DNA from: Halomonas sp. ML-15
GTDB lineage: Bacteria; Pseudomonadota; Gammaproteobacteria; Pseudomonadales; Halomonadaceae
Direction of reading: 5' to 3'
NCBI RefSeq assembly: GCF_014779595.1
Contig: NZ_JACXZT010000010.1
Span: forward strand, 1 to 64,000
DNA: 64,000 bases
Shown piece by piece: positions 25,227 through 32,274 of this stretch (position 1 is the stretch's first letter; every line of letters starts with the position of its first letter). Both the position numbers and the translations under genes were made by a program. The notes under the pieces were generated by a model, which saw nothing but the letters and a program-made list of their open reading frames with translations, searched no databases and was not told the DNA's origin.

Positions 25227-26066
25227 TCAGGAGACGTTGAGCTGGCTGGTTTCCCGGGCGCTTTCGCCGGTGTCGTCGTGCCACTCGAACACCGCTTCGC
25301 CGCTCCTTTCGGGGGCGAGATGGAAGCGCAGGTAGGGGTTGGCCGACACTGACTGATGCAGCTCCGCCTCGAAGGCGGTGTCGCCGTCGACGCTGACCTT
25401 GAAGCGCTCGATGATGTGGCGCGGCAGGGTCTCGCCGTCATCGCCTTCGCGCAGGCCGGTCTCCATGGGGTGGGTGATCAGGGTACGGATCTCGCCGGGT
25501 TGGCCGGCAGTGAAGCTGCCGGGCACGCTGACCCGTGGGTTGCTCAGCGCCTCGGGCACATCGTCACCGCGCATCAGGCAGCCGCTGACGGTGATGCGCA
25601 CCTCGCGAGACGTAGCCCATACCTTGCCCTCGGCGCTGCGCGCCACCGCCACTACCTGCTGGGTCTCGTTGAGGCGTACCCGGGTCGAGACCTCGGGTTT
25701 GCCGGCCAGCGGCGTGAGGTGAAACACCGCGACCTCGGGATTGGGGTTGCCGGCGGCGAACAGATGAATGCTCTCCACGTAGTCGCCGTCGTCGAGGGAT
25801 GCCTCGACGCCCACGGTCAGCGCCACCGCGGAGCCATCTTCGGAGACATGCGGCAGATCCAACGTCAGACCGTCACTCTCTGGGGTGGCATCGCCGATCA
25901 CCTGCTGGGCTGCTTCAAGGCGCTGCCAGGCGTCGCCGGCCAGCGCCGCGGGGGAGAACAGCAGGCTTGGCACGGCGCCGAGCAGGCCCAGGCCGAGCAG
26001 GCCGCCTGCGCTGGAGCGCAGCAGCCGGCGGCGAGAGAGCGTCATGTGGCGAAAGGAGTGGGGCAT
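25227..26066 (-). CDS. soxYZ: Fused sulfur carrier SoxY-SoxZ
   Basis: This 279-residue periplasmic protein has a Tat signal (SRRRLLRSSAGG, mature start ~residue 45). The SoxY-like domain (~45-165) ends in ITVSGC with Cys163 standing for the reactive swinging-arm cysteine of SoxY. A short linker leads to a full SoxZ domain (~176-275: NPRVSVPGSF, IRTLITHPMETG, SANPYLRFHL). In Sox systems, separate SoxY and SoxZ form the carrier on which thiosulfate sulfur is oxidised. Here they are one chain, and the Cys is internal (SGCLMRGDD) rather than in a terminal GGCGG. SoxAX, SoxB and SoxCD are absent from the window. GGAG precedes the chosen ATG. The operon partners are the YeeE-like transporter and the FccAB-like proteins. 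Confidence 0.88.
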   Translation of the reverse strand: MPHSFRHMTLSRRRLLRSSAGGLLGLGLLGAVPSLLFSPAALAGDAWQRLEAAQQVIGDATPESDGLTLDLPHVSEDGSAVALTVGVEASLDDGDYVESIHLFAAGNPNPEVAVFHLTPLAGKPEVSTRVRLNETQQVVAVARSAEGKVWATSREVRITVSGCLMRGDDVPEALSNPRVSVPGSFTAGQPGEIRTLITHPMETGLREGDDGETLPRHIIERFKVSVDGDTAFEAELHQSVSANPYLRFHLAPERSGEAVFEWHDDTGESARETSQLNVS

Positions 26067-26100
26067 CGAGATCTCCAGGCTGAAAATGGAACGGCCAACA

Positions 26101-27159
26101 TCATACCTTGGACAGCGCCAACGGGCCGCGGATTCCCAGCCCGGCACCGACGGCAATACCGGCCAGGGCCACGAAGCTGGTCAGCGCCAGGGTCGAGATG
26201 CCGGACAGCCCCTGGCCGATAGAGCAGCCCAGCGCCAGCACGCCGCCGATGCCCATCAGGGCGCCGCCGCCTATGCTGCGCAGGATGCGGGTATGGTCGG
26301 GAAAGCCCTGCCAGGCGAAGCCGCGGGTCGCCAGTGAGGTGATCAGCGAGCCGGCCAGGACCCCGGTCACCACGGTAACGCCGAAACCGAGCCGGGTACC
26401 GGTGGAGAGCATCAGGTACTGCAGGCTCTCGCCGATCGGGGCGATAAAGGTGAGGCTGGCGAGCCTTACCGGCTCGAAATCATCGAAGCCGAGTACCCCG
26501 GTGGCGTACCAGCCGCCGGGAATCAGCGCGCCGATCACCAGCCCACCCAGCCAGTCCCGCGGCGAGGCGCGAAAGGCGCGGCTGGAGAGCGCCCAGGCCA
26601 GCAGGCCGCCCGCCAGCAGCAGGCTGGGCAGCCAGCGCGCCAGGTTGGCGCCGAGGCCCGCCTGCATCAGCCAGCCTGGCAGATCGCGGGCCGGCAGCGC
26701 TAGCGTGGTGGCGCCTTCCAGCCAGACCCTTAGCGGAGCGAGCACCCCGGATAGCGTCATGTAGGCGGCGATGCCCAGACACACCAGCACCACGAAGCTG
26801 CGCAAATTACCGCTGCCCAGCAGCACCAGCGAGCGGGCGCCGCAGCCGTTGGCCATTACCATGCCGTAGCCGAACAGCATGCCGCCCAGCGGTACCAGCA
26901 GCCACGACAGGCTGGCGGTGCGGTAGAGGGCGTCGTTCAGCGACAGCGCGGTCACGCTCACCAGCAGCTGGCTGCCGAGCAGGGCGACGGCCATGGCCAC
27001 CGCGAAGGCGCGCAGTTTACGACCGTCGCGCTGCTCGGGCGTCGGCGCCCAGGCGTTGGTCAGGCCGCGCATCAGGCAGAAGCCGCTGAGCCTGCCCGTC
27101 GCGCCGAACAGCAGGCCGAGGAGCAGGCCCGACCAGGCGACCATGGCGGTATGCGTCAT
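26101..27159 (-). CDS. YeeE/YedE family transporter (TsuA-like, thiosulfate or sulfur import)
   Basis: This 352-residue polytopic membrane protein shows the internal two-fold repeat of the YeeE/YedE family. Conserved cysteines lie in GRLSGFCLMRG (~residue 28), MANGCGARSLVLLG (~106) and LALGCSIGQGLSG (~317), matching the three-cysteine relay used by TsuA to pass thiosulfate. It starts 34 bases before soxYZ and follows a terminator-like hairpin after the flavoprotein gene. The likely job is moving thiosulfate or another reduced sulfur species, in step with the SoxYZ carrier. Direction and substrate are inferred from family and neighbours. Confidence 0.88.
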   Translation of the reverse strand: MTHTAMVAWSGLLLGLLFGATGRLSGFCLMRGLTNAWAPTPEQRDGRKLRAFAVAMAVALLGSQLLVSVTALSLNDALYRTASLSWLLVPLGGMLFGYGMVMANGCGARSLVLLGSGNLRSFVVLVCLGIAAYMTLSGVLAPLRVWLEGATTLALPARDLPGWLMQAGLGANLARWLPSLLLAGGLLAWALSSRAFRASPRDWLGGLVIGALIPGGWYATGVLGFDDFEPVRLASLTFIAPIGESLQYLMLSTGTRLGFGVTVVTGVLAGSLITSLATRGFAWQGFPDHTRILRSIGGGALMGIGGVLALGCSIGQGLSGISTLALTSFVALAGIAVGAGLGIRGPLALSKV

Positions 27160-27196
27160 CGCGTGTGTCCTCTGACAAGCAAAAGTGAGGGCAGAT

Positions 27197-27220
27197 AAAA
27201 AAGGCCACCCGAAGGTGGCC
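27197..27220 (-). terminator. Intrinsic terminator after FccB-like gene
   Basis: Read on the minus strand, a 7-bp stem GGCCACC-TTCG-GGTGGCC with a stable UUCG-type loop is followed by six T residues. It lies between the flavoprotein stop and the YeeE start. It would end or attenuate transcription before the transporter and soxYZ genes. Confidence 0.85.
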
Positions 27221-27247
27221 TCATTCTAGCCTGAATCGATCGCGGCT

Positions 27248-28573
27248 TCAGGCCTCGGTGCCCCAGGTATCCTGGCAGATGGCGTTGTACCAGCCGACGG
27301 CATACTCGGCTTCCATCTGACGAATCTCGGGGCTGGCATCGCTGGGGCTAAGCCCGCCGGAACCGTCGACCTCGGCGATGACGCCATCCTGGAGGCGATA
27401 GACGCCGGCCACCGAGATACCGTACTCCGGGCCGATCAGGCTGTAGCAGGTATTGCTCCAGTACGGCTCCGGGGGGCTGTCGCCGCGCAGCGCGGAGACG
27501 ATGGCGGCGGCGGCCACCTTGGCCTGGGCGTTGGCGCAGAAGCCCGACTTGGGCATCGGCGCGGCCACCGTGGCATCGCCGACCACGTAGATATCGGCAA
27601 CCTGCTGCGATTCGAAGGTCTCCGGCTTGACCGGCACCCAGCCGCTGTCGTCGGTGACACCGGCGCGCTCGGCGATCCAGCCGGCTTTTTGGGGTGGCAC
27701 CACGTTGAGCACGTCGGCGCGGTGCACGGTCCCGAACTCGGTCTCGACCTCGAGGTTATCGGCATCGACGCGGGTCACGCGGCCATCACCGGAGAGGCCC
27801 ACCCACTCGATGGTGTCGCCGTAGAGCTGCTCCCAGCCGCTGGTGAACAGCCCCTGCTTGGAGAAGTTGTCCTTGGCGTCGAGAATCAGCACCTTGGAGT
27901 TGGGTTTATGCTGCGACAGATAATGTGCCACCATACTGGCCCGCTCATAGGGTCCTGGCGGGCAGCGGAAGGGGTTCTCAGGTGCCACCAGTACGAAGGT
28001 GCCGCCATCGTCCATGCCCTCGAGCTGGCTCCTTAGGAGTTCGGTTTGCGGGCCAGCCTTCCAGGCGTGGGGGGCCAGCTCGGCGGCGGCCTCGTCGTAG
28101 CCCTCCAGGGCGTTCCAGCGGATATCGATGCCCGGTGACAGCACCAGCTTGTCATACTGCAAGGTGTCGCCGTTGGCCAGGCGCACGCTGTGGCCGTCCG
28201 GGTCGATATCCTCGGCCAGGGTATGCAGTACCTCCACGCCGAAGCGGTCGCGCAGCTCATCGTAGCCGTGGGCGATCTTGCTCATTTCGCGCAGGCCACC
28301 GAGATAGAGGTTGCTGAACGGGCAGGTATAGAAGGTCTGAGCCGGCTCGACCAGGGTCACCGCCAGATTGGGGTTGGCGCGCTTGAGGTACTTGGCTGCG
28401 GTGGCGCCACCGAAACCGCCGCCGATGACCACCACACGGCCTTCACTGCCGCTTGCAAAGGCCGGCGCGAAACCGCCGATCAGCGGCAGGCTGGAGGCGG
28501 CACCGATGCCCTTGAGCACTTGGCGGCGCGAGACACCGGGGCGCAGTTGAAACGGCTTGCTGTTGACGCTCAT
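27248..28573 (-). CDS. Sulfide dehydrogenase flavoprotein subunit (FccB-like)
   Basis: This 441-residue periplasmic flavoprotein has a Tat signal (SRRQVLKGIGAASSLP). An FAD Rossmann motif VVVIGGGFGGATAAKYL starts near residue 46. A C-terminal FCSD-type domain carries the WYNAICQDTWG end. Cys84 (YTCPFSNLY) and Cys204 (FRCPPGPYER) match the redox disulfide pair of flavocytochrome c sulfide dehydrogenase. It would oxidise sulfide or polysulfide and pass electrons to the c-type cytochrome encoded seven bases upstream. SoxF is a close relative and cannot be told apart by sequence alone. Confidence 0.9.
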   Translation of the reverse strand: MSVNSKPFQLRPGVSRRQVLKGIGAASSLPLIGGFAPAFASGSEGRVVVIGGGFGGATAAKYLKRANPNLAVTLVEPAQTFYTCPFSNLYLGGLREMSKIAHGYDELRDRFGVEVLHTLAEDIDPDGHSVRLANGDTLQYDKLVLSPGIDIRWNALEGYDEAAAELAPHAWKAGPQTELLRSQLEGMDDGGTFVLVAPENPFRCPPGPYERASMVAHYLSQHKPNSKVLILDAKDNFSKQGLFTSGWEQLYGDTIEWVGLSGDGRVTRVDADNLEVETEFGTVHRADVLNVVPPQKAGWIAERAGVTDDSGWVPVKPETFESQQVADIYVVGDATVAAPMPKSGFCANAQAKVAAAAIVSALRGDSPPEPYWSNTCYSLIGPEYGISVAGVYRLQDGVIAEVDGSGGLSPSDASPEIRQMEAEYAVGWYNAICQDTWGTEA

Positions 28574-28580
28574 GGATGTC

Positions 28581-28910
28581 TCACTCCTGTTCCACGTTGG
28601 CGAAGTGCTCAGCCAGGCTGGTCAGCTCGTCGTCGCTGAAGCCTTTGGCGATGCGGTTCATGATGGTGGTGTCGGCCACCTCATCGCGTTTGTAGGCCAG
28701 CAGGCGCTCCTGCAGATAGTCAGCGTCGCGGCCGGCCAGCGGCGGCACGCTGCCGGCGCGTGTGCCATCGGTGCCGTGGCAGTTGGCGCAACCGCCGGCC
28801 ATCACTTCCAGCTGCAGGTCGTAGTCGTCGGCCAGCGCCTGCTGGGCCGCGCCCAGCAGCAGACAGGCGCCGAGTACCGCCGTAGCCGCACGTGGTAGGC
28901 GTACGTTCAT
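28581..28910 (-). CDS. Monoheme c-type cytochrome (FccA-like)
   Basis: This 109-residue exported cytochrome has a signal peptide to about residue 28. It has one heme site CANCH (Cys41, Cys44, His45) and a plausible axial methionine at residue 84 (TTIMNRIAKGFSDDEL). It is the first gene of the sulfur operon and the natural electron acceptor of the flavoprotein next door. Classic FccA in Allochromatium has two hemes; this is a single-heme version as in many SoxF/SoxE-like or FccA-short pairs. The ATG at 28910 with GAGGG upstream is preferred over the GTG at 28925. Confidence 0.9.
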   Translation of the reverse strand: MNVRLPRAATAVLGACLLLGAAQQALADDYDLQLEVMAGGCANCHGTDGTRAGSVPPLAGRDADYLQERLLAYKRDEVADTTIMNRIAKGFSDDELTSLAEHFANVEQE

Positions 28911-29231
28911 CGTCAGATCCCTCACAAGACGTTGTTTATCGTTATTCCCTCGCTCAGCGAGGGCAGTGACGCTATCAGCATAGCGTCAGGCACCGCCCGC
29001 GGGGCAAGCGCCGTTGACAATAATTATATAAAATTAATTTTTTATATCCATTAGTGTCCATGCAGCCGCCGCGTTGAAAGCGTTCCAGCTGCACATTGGC
29101 GAACGCTGCACTACAGTAGAGGTGTGGGAGGAAAAAGGCATCTAGCCTTGTATTGGCCACCCGCGAACGCGGCCTCGACGGGCCCGATCCCGGTGTGCCG
29201 GATCACTGCTTGCGGGATAAGGGGTAACGCC
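28911..29231. other. Divergent intergenic region with AT-rich core
   Basis: This region separates the minus-strand sulfur operon from the plus-strand DUF2189 gene. The core at 29017-29050 is strongly AT-rich (AATTATATAAAATTAATTTTTTATAT-like) and probably holds one or both promoters. There is no supported gene; an open frame reading into the DUF2189 gene from 29124 lacks a ribosome site. Confidence 0.5.
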
Positions 29232-30041
29232 ATGAATGCTGCGGAAACGAACAAACACAAGCAGTCCGATGCCACGGTAAAGATCACCATCAACCCGGTG
29301 GGAATGGACCGGCCGCGCGCCTGGCTGGAGGCTGGCTTCAAGGACTTTCGCGAGGCCACGGCGGTCAGCCTGGCTTACGGGATGTTCTGGGTGGGCTTGA
29401 GTATCGCGATCACTGCCGGCGCCTTCACCTTGGGCCTGTGGCACTGGCTGCTGCCGCTGGTGGCGGGGTTCATGTTCCTGGGGCCGCTGGTGGCGGTGGG
29501 CTCCTACGGTATCAGTCGACGCCTCGAGGAGGGTCGGGCGCCGACGCTTGGCGATGCCTTCGGCGCCTGGCGTCCGCATGCCGGTCAGCTGGCGATGATG
29601 GGCGTGATGATGATGATCTTCTTCCTCGCCTGGATTCGCCTGGCGACGCTGCTGTTTGCGCTGTTCTTCGGCTTCGAGACGCCGAGTCCCGATACCCTGT
29701 ACACCGCACTGATCACTACGCGGGAAGGTTTCGGGATGCTGGCGGTGGGCACTGCCGCTGGCGCCATTCTGGCCTTCGGTGCCTTTTCGATCAGCGTGGT
29801 GGCGATTCCCACGCTGATGGACCACGATCTGACCTTCATGGAAGGGATCGAGGCCAGCGTAAGGTCGGTAGCGCGCAACTTCCGCCCCATGCTGCTGTGG
29901 GCGGCAATACTGACCGTCTGCGTACTGATCGGGGTAATGACCTTCTATATCGGCCTGGCGCTGATCCTGCCTGTGCTCGGTCATGCCAGCTGGCACGCCT
30001 ATGAAGACCTGGTGCGCGTCGAGACGCTGCCCAAGAGCTGA
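29232..30041 (+). CDS. DUF2189 family membrane protein
   Basis: This 269-residue protein has a ~45-residue polar N-terminus, then about six membrane segments. Features of DUF2189 are visible: WLEAGFKDFREATAVSLAYGMFWV near the start of the domain, GPLVAVGSYGISRRLEEG, and the C-terminal LPVLGHASWHAYEDLV. The function of the family is not known. The start at 29232 follows GGGG and fits the family N-terminus; the frame opens further upstream without support. It is separate from the MOSC gene by a 101-base gap with a perfect stem-loop. Confidence 0.85.
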   Translation: MNAAETNKHKQSDATVKITINPVGMDRPRAWLEAGFKDFREATAVSLAYGMFWVGLSIAITAGAFTLGLWHWLLPLVAGFMFLGPLVAVGSYGISRRLEEGRAPTLGDAFGAWRPHAGQLAMMGVMMMIFFLAWIRLATLLFALFFGFETPSPDTLYTALITTREGFGMLAVGTAAGAILAFGAFSISVVAIPTLMDHDLTFMEGIEASVRSVARNFRPMLLWAAILTVCVLIGVMTFYIGLALILPVLGHASWHAYEDLVRVETLPKS

Positions 30042-30073
30042 TGGCGTGGCGGAGTGCCCGTCGATACGACTAT

Positions 30074-30098
30074 GCTGGGGGCGATCATCGCCCCCAGC
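30074..30098 (+). terminator. Perfect 12-bp palindromic stem-loop
   Basis: GCTGGGGGCGAT, one base, then ATCGCCCCCAGC form a perfect inverted repeat 33 bases after the DUF2189 stop. There is no T-run, so it may act as a Rho-assisted terminator, an mRNA end or a protein site. Confidence 0.45.
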
Positions 30099-30142
30099 GT
30101 CGTTGCTGCGCCGGCTGATACCACCGATGAAAGGACCCTCGC

Positions 30143-30946
30143 ATGGCAGACTCGTCGCTGCGCCTCGCTGGCCTGTTTCACTATCCGATCAAGTCCACCG
30201 CCGGCGAGGCCCTCAGCGCGGCCTGGGCCGGCGAGGAGGGGCTGACGGGAGACCGTCGCTATATGGTGGCGCGCCTGGACGGCGTCTTCGTTACCGCGCG
30301 TAGCCACCCGCAACTGCAGCGTGTCTCGACCACGCTGTTCGACGGCGGCATCGTGCTGCATCACGCGGCGCTGGACGATCTGACGCTGCACCATGCCAAC
30401 TTCATCGGTGAGCCGCTGGCCACTCAGGTGTGGAGCGACCGTTTCTCCGGCTTGACCACCACTGCCGAGGCAGATGCCTGGCTGAGCGAGGTCGTGGGGG
30501 AGCCGGTGCGCCTGCTATGGCTCGGCGAGCGCTCGCCGCGCTACCGCCAGGCGCTGGGCAAGCGGGTCAGTTTCGCCGACGGCTACCCGCTACTGCTGAT
30601 CGGTCAGGCGTCGCTGGACGACCTCAATACCCGCCTCGACACCCCGCAGCGAATGGCCCAGTTTCGTCCCAATCTGGTGGTCACCGGTAGTCTGCCTTAC
30701 GCCGAAGACGACTGGCATATGCTGCGTATCGGTGAGGTGGAGCTGCTGGTGGACAAGCCCTGTTCGCGCTGTGTCATGGTCACCGTCGACCCGGCGACGG
30801 GAGAGTTTCTGCCCGAGCGTGAGCCGCTGCGCACGCTGGCGGGGTATCGGCGCGGACCCGATGGCTTGATCTATTTCGGCCAGAACCTGATCGTGGCCCG
30901 AAGCGGTACTTTGGAAGTGGACGCCGAGGTGGAGGTAGTGTCATGA
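30143..30946 (+). CDS. MOSC domain protein (YcbX-like)
   Basis: This 267-residue protein has an N-terminal MOSC-associated beta-barrel (LAGLFHYPIKSTAGEAL, GLTGDRRYMVA) and a C-terminal MOSC domain (FRPNLVVTG, LLVDKPCSRCVMVTVDP), with the conserved cysteine in the KPCSRC loop. Such proteins (YcbX, YiiM, mARC relatives) use a molybdenum cofactor to reduce N-hydroxylated compounds. It lacks the C-terminal ferredoxin domain of E. coli YcbX. An AAGGA site supports the start. Its stop overlaps the start of the next gene by four bases. Confidence 0.9.
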   Translation: MADSSLRLAGLFHYPIKSTAGEALSAAWAGEEGLTGDRRYMVARLDGVFVTARSHPQLQRVSTTLFDGGIVLHHAALDDLTLHHANFIGEPLATQVWSDRFSGLTTTAEADAWLSEVVGEPVRLLWLGERSPRYRQALGKRVSFADGYPLLLIGQASLDDLNTRLDTPQRMAQFRPNLVVTGSLPYAEDDWHMLRIGEVELLVDKPCSRCVMVTVDPATGEFLPEREPLRTLAGYRRGPDGLIYFGQNLIVARSGTLEVDAEVEVVS

Positions 30947-31461
30947 CGCACTTGCGATTATGCCAGGCGGTCGCCGTGCTGATGTTCGCAGCGCCGCTAG
31001 CCGGGCTGGCCCAGGCGGAACCGCCGCCGACCCGGGGTAGTCATCCCATCGACCATAAGACCGACAGCTGCATGGAGGAGGGCGATTGGCAGACGCCGGC
31101 CATGCAGGCCTGCGCGTCGGACGCCTACGATGACTGGCAGGATGAGGTGGAGCGCCTGGCCTCGCGGCTGTCCGGGAGGCTGGGTAGTGAGGCGCGCCAG
31201 GCCCTGGACGCCGCCCAGCAGCAGTGGGAACTGAGTCGCGACGCCGACTTTGCCTTTATCGCGGCCTATTATGCCGATCTGCAGCATGCCGAGGAGGGCT
31301 ATATCGACGATGAGGCGTGGGCGGAAGGCGATACCCCCTGGCCGTTGGCCGAGCAGCTGCGCCGCAACGCCGTGCTCGAGGACCGTGCCTACCAGCTGCA
31401 GCGCTACCTGGATGGCCTCGAGGAGTTGCCCGGCCGGATGGGCGTGGAGCCGGCCCAATAG
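30943..31461 (+). CDS. LprI-like (DUF1311) exported protein
   Basis: This 172-residue protein has a signal peptide ending near QA (residue ~26). The domain then shows the DUF1311/LprI pattern: cysteines in TDSCMEEGDWQTPAMQACASDAYDDWQDE, the LGSEARQALDAAQQQWELSRDADFAF block that resembles the QRxWxxYRDxxC core, and a helical remainder. LprI proteins have been linked to lysozyme inhibition, but most members are uncharacterised. It overlaps the MOSC gene (ATGA), so the two are co-translated; a functional link is not obvious. Confidence 0.82.
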   Translation: MTHLRLCQAVAVLMFAAPLAGLAQAEPPPTRGSHPIDHKTDSCMEEGDWQTPAMQACASDAYDDWQDEVERLASRLSGRLGSEARQALDAAQQQWELSRDADFAFIAAYYADLQHAEEGYIDDEAWAEGDTPWPLAEQLRRNAVLEDRAYQLQRYLDGLEELPGRMGVEPAQ

Positions 31462-31489
31462 GCCATGCACGAAGCGGCGGCGAGGACCG

Positions 31490-31882
31490 TCAGTCGAGTA
31501 TCTCGAGTACGGTACCGATGATATCGTCCATGGTCAGCAGGCCAACCAGCTCATTGTCACGCAGCACCAGTACCCGCTTGACGCGGTTGTCGGTCATCAG
31601 CGCTGCGACGTGCTTGACGTCCAGGTTCTCGCCCACCGAGATCACCGGCTTGGCGCAGACGTCATAGACGTTGACCAGATCGATATCACCGCTTTCGGCA
31701 ACGATGGTCTTGAGTATATTGGTGTAGGTGATCAGCCCCCAAGCGTCGTGGGCGTTCTGCTGTTCCACCACCAGCGACTTGAGTGAATGGCGCTTCATCA
31801 GCGCCAGGGCCTCGCGCAGGGTGGCGAAGGCTGACACCTTGACCACATCGCGCACCATGATGTCTTTGACCAGCATAGCCAT
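31490..31882 (-). CDS. CBS domain pair protein
   Basis: This 130-residue protein has two CBS motifs. The first is IMVRDVVKVSAFATLREALALMKRHSLKSLVV, the second VISVGENLDVKHVAALMTDNRVKRVLVLRDNELVGLLTMDDII. It would bind an adenine nucleotide or similar ligand and act as a stand-alone sensor. A CAGGAAAC ribosome site is present. It is the third gene of an operon with a PII-like protein (41-base gap) and a DUF1538 membrane protein, all on the minus strand. That position suggests it helps sense energy or nucleotide state for the membrane protein; this is inference. Confidence 0.92.
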   Translation of the reverse strand: MAMLVKDIMVRDVVKVSAFATLREALALMKRHSLKSLVVEQQNAHDAWGLITYTNILKTIVAESGDIDLVNVYDVCAKPVISVGENLDVKHVAALMTDNRVKRVLVLRDNELVGLLTMDDIIGTVLEILD

Positions 31883-31923
31883 GTTTCCTGTAGTACCACC
31901 GGGTGATGGGTGAGTGGATGGGG

Positions 31924-32274
31924 TTAGAGGGTATCGCGCAGGTGCTGCTCGAAGCGCTCCAGCTGCGAGATGTCGAGACCGCCGAGATGCTCGATGGGTA
32001 GCGTGAATACCACGCCCCGGGAGCTCTCGCCGTCGTGGTTGAGTACTTTCTGTAGTGCCTTGAGCACGCTCAACGACAGCCCCTTCTCGAGCACCATCAG
32101 CATCACTGTCTGACTGCCTTCGAAGGTCAGGCCGAAAAAGGTCTTCTTGGGCTCCCCGCCCAGCCCCCGCCCCGATAGCAGAGTAACCCCGCCGCCGCCG
32201 ATACGGTTGGCTTCATCGAGGCACTCCTGCTCGAGCTCCTCGGGCACGATAGCGACCAGTGCAGAAAACTTCAT
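31924..32274 (-). CDS. PII-like signalling protein
   Basis: This 116-residue protein has PII (GlnB-fold) character: MKFSALVAIVPEELEQECLDEANRIGGGGVTLLSGRGLG in the first ferredoxin-like half, and VMLMVLEKGLSLSVLKALQKVLN with GVVFTLPIEHLGGL in the second. It does not show the canonical T-loop tyrosine motif, so it is a PII-like protein and not GlnB or GlnK. The start at 32274 overlaps the end of the DUF1538 gene by four bases, so the two are coupled. By analogy with GlnK/AmtB and SbtB/SbtA, it probably binds and gates the neighbouring transporter in response to a nucleotide or ion. Confidence 0.85.
   Translation of the reverse strand: MKFSALVAIVPEELEQECLDEANRIGGGGVTLLSGRGLGGEPKKTFFGLTFEGSQTVMLMVLEKGLSLSVLKALQKVLNHDGESSRGVVFTLPIEHLGGLDISQLERFEQHLRDTL

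Noticed and set aside
24951-25352. Open frame through the REP cluster (133 codons)
   Set aside because: It is made of the translated repeats and antisense soxYZ sequence; not a gene.
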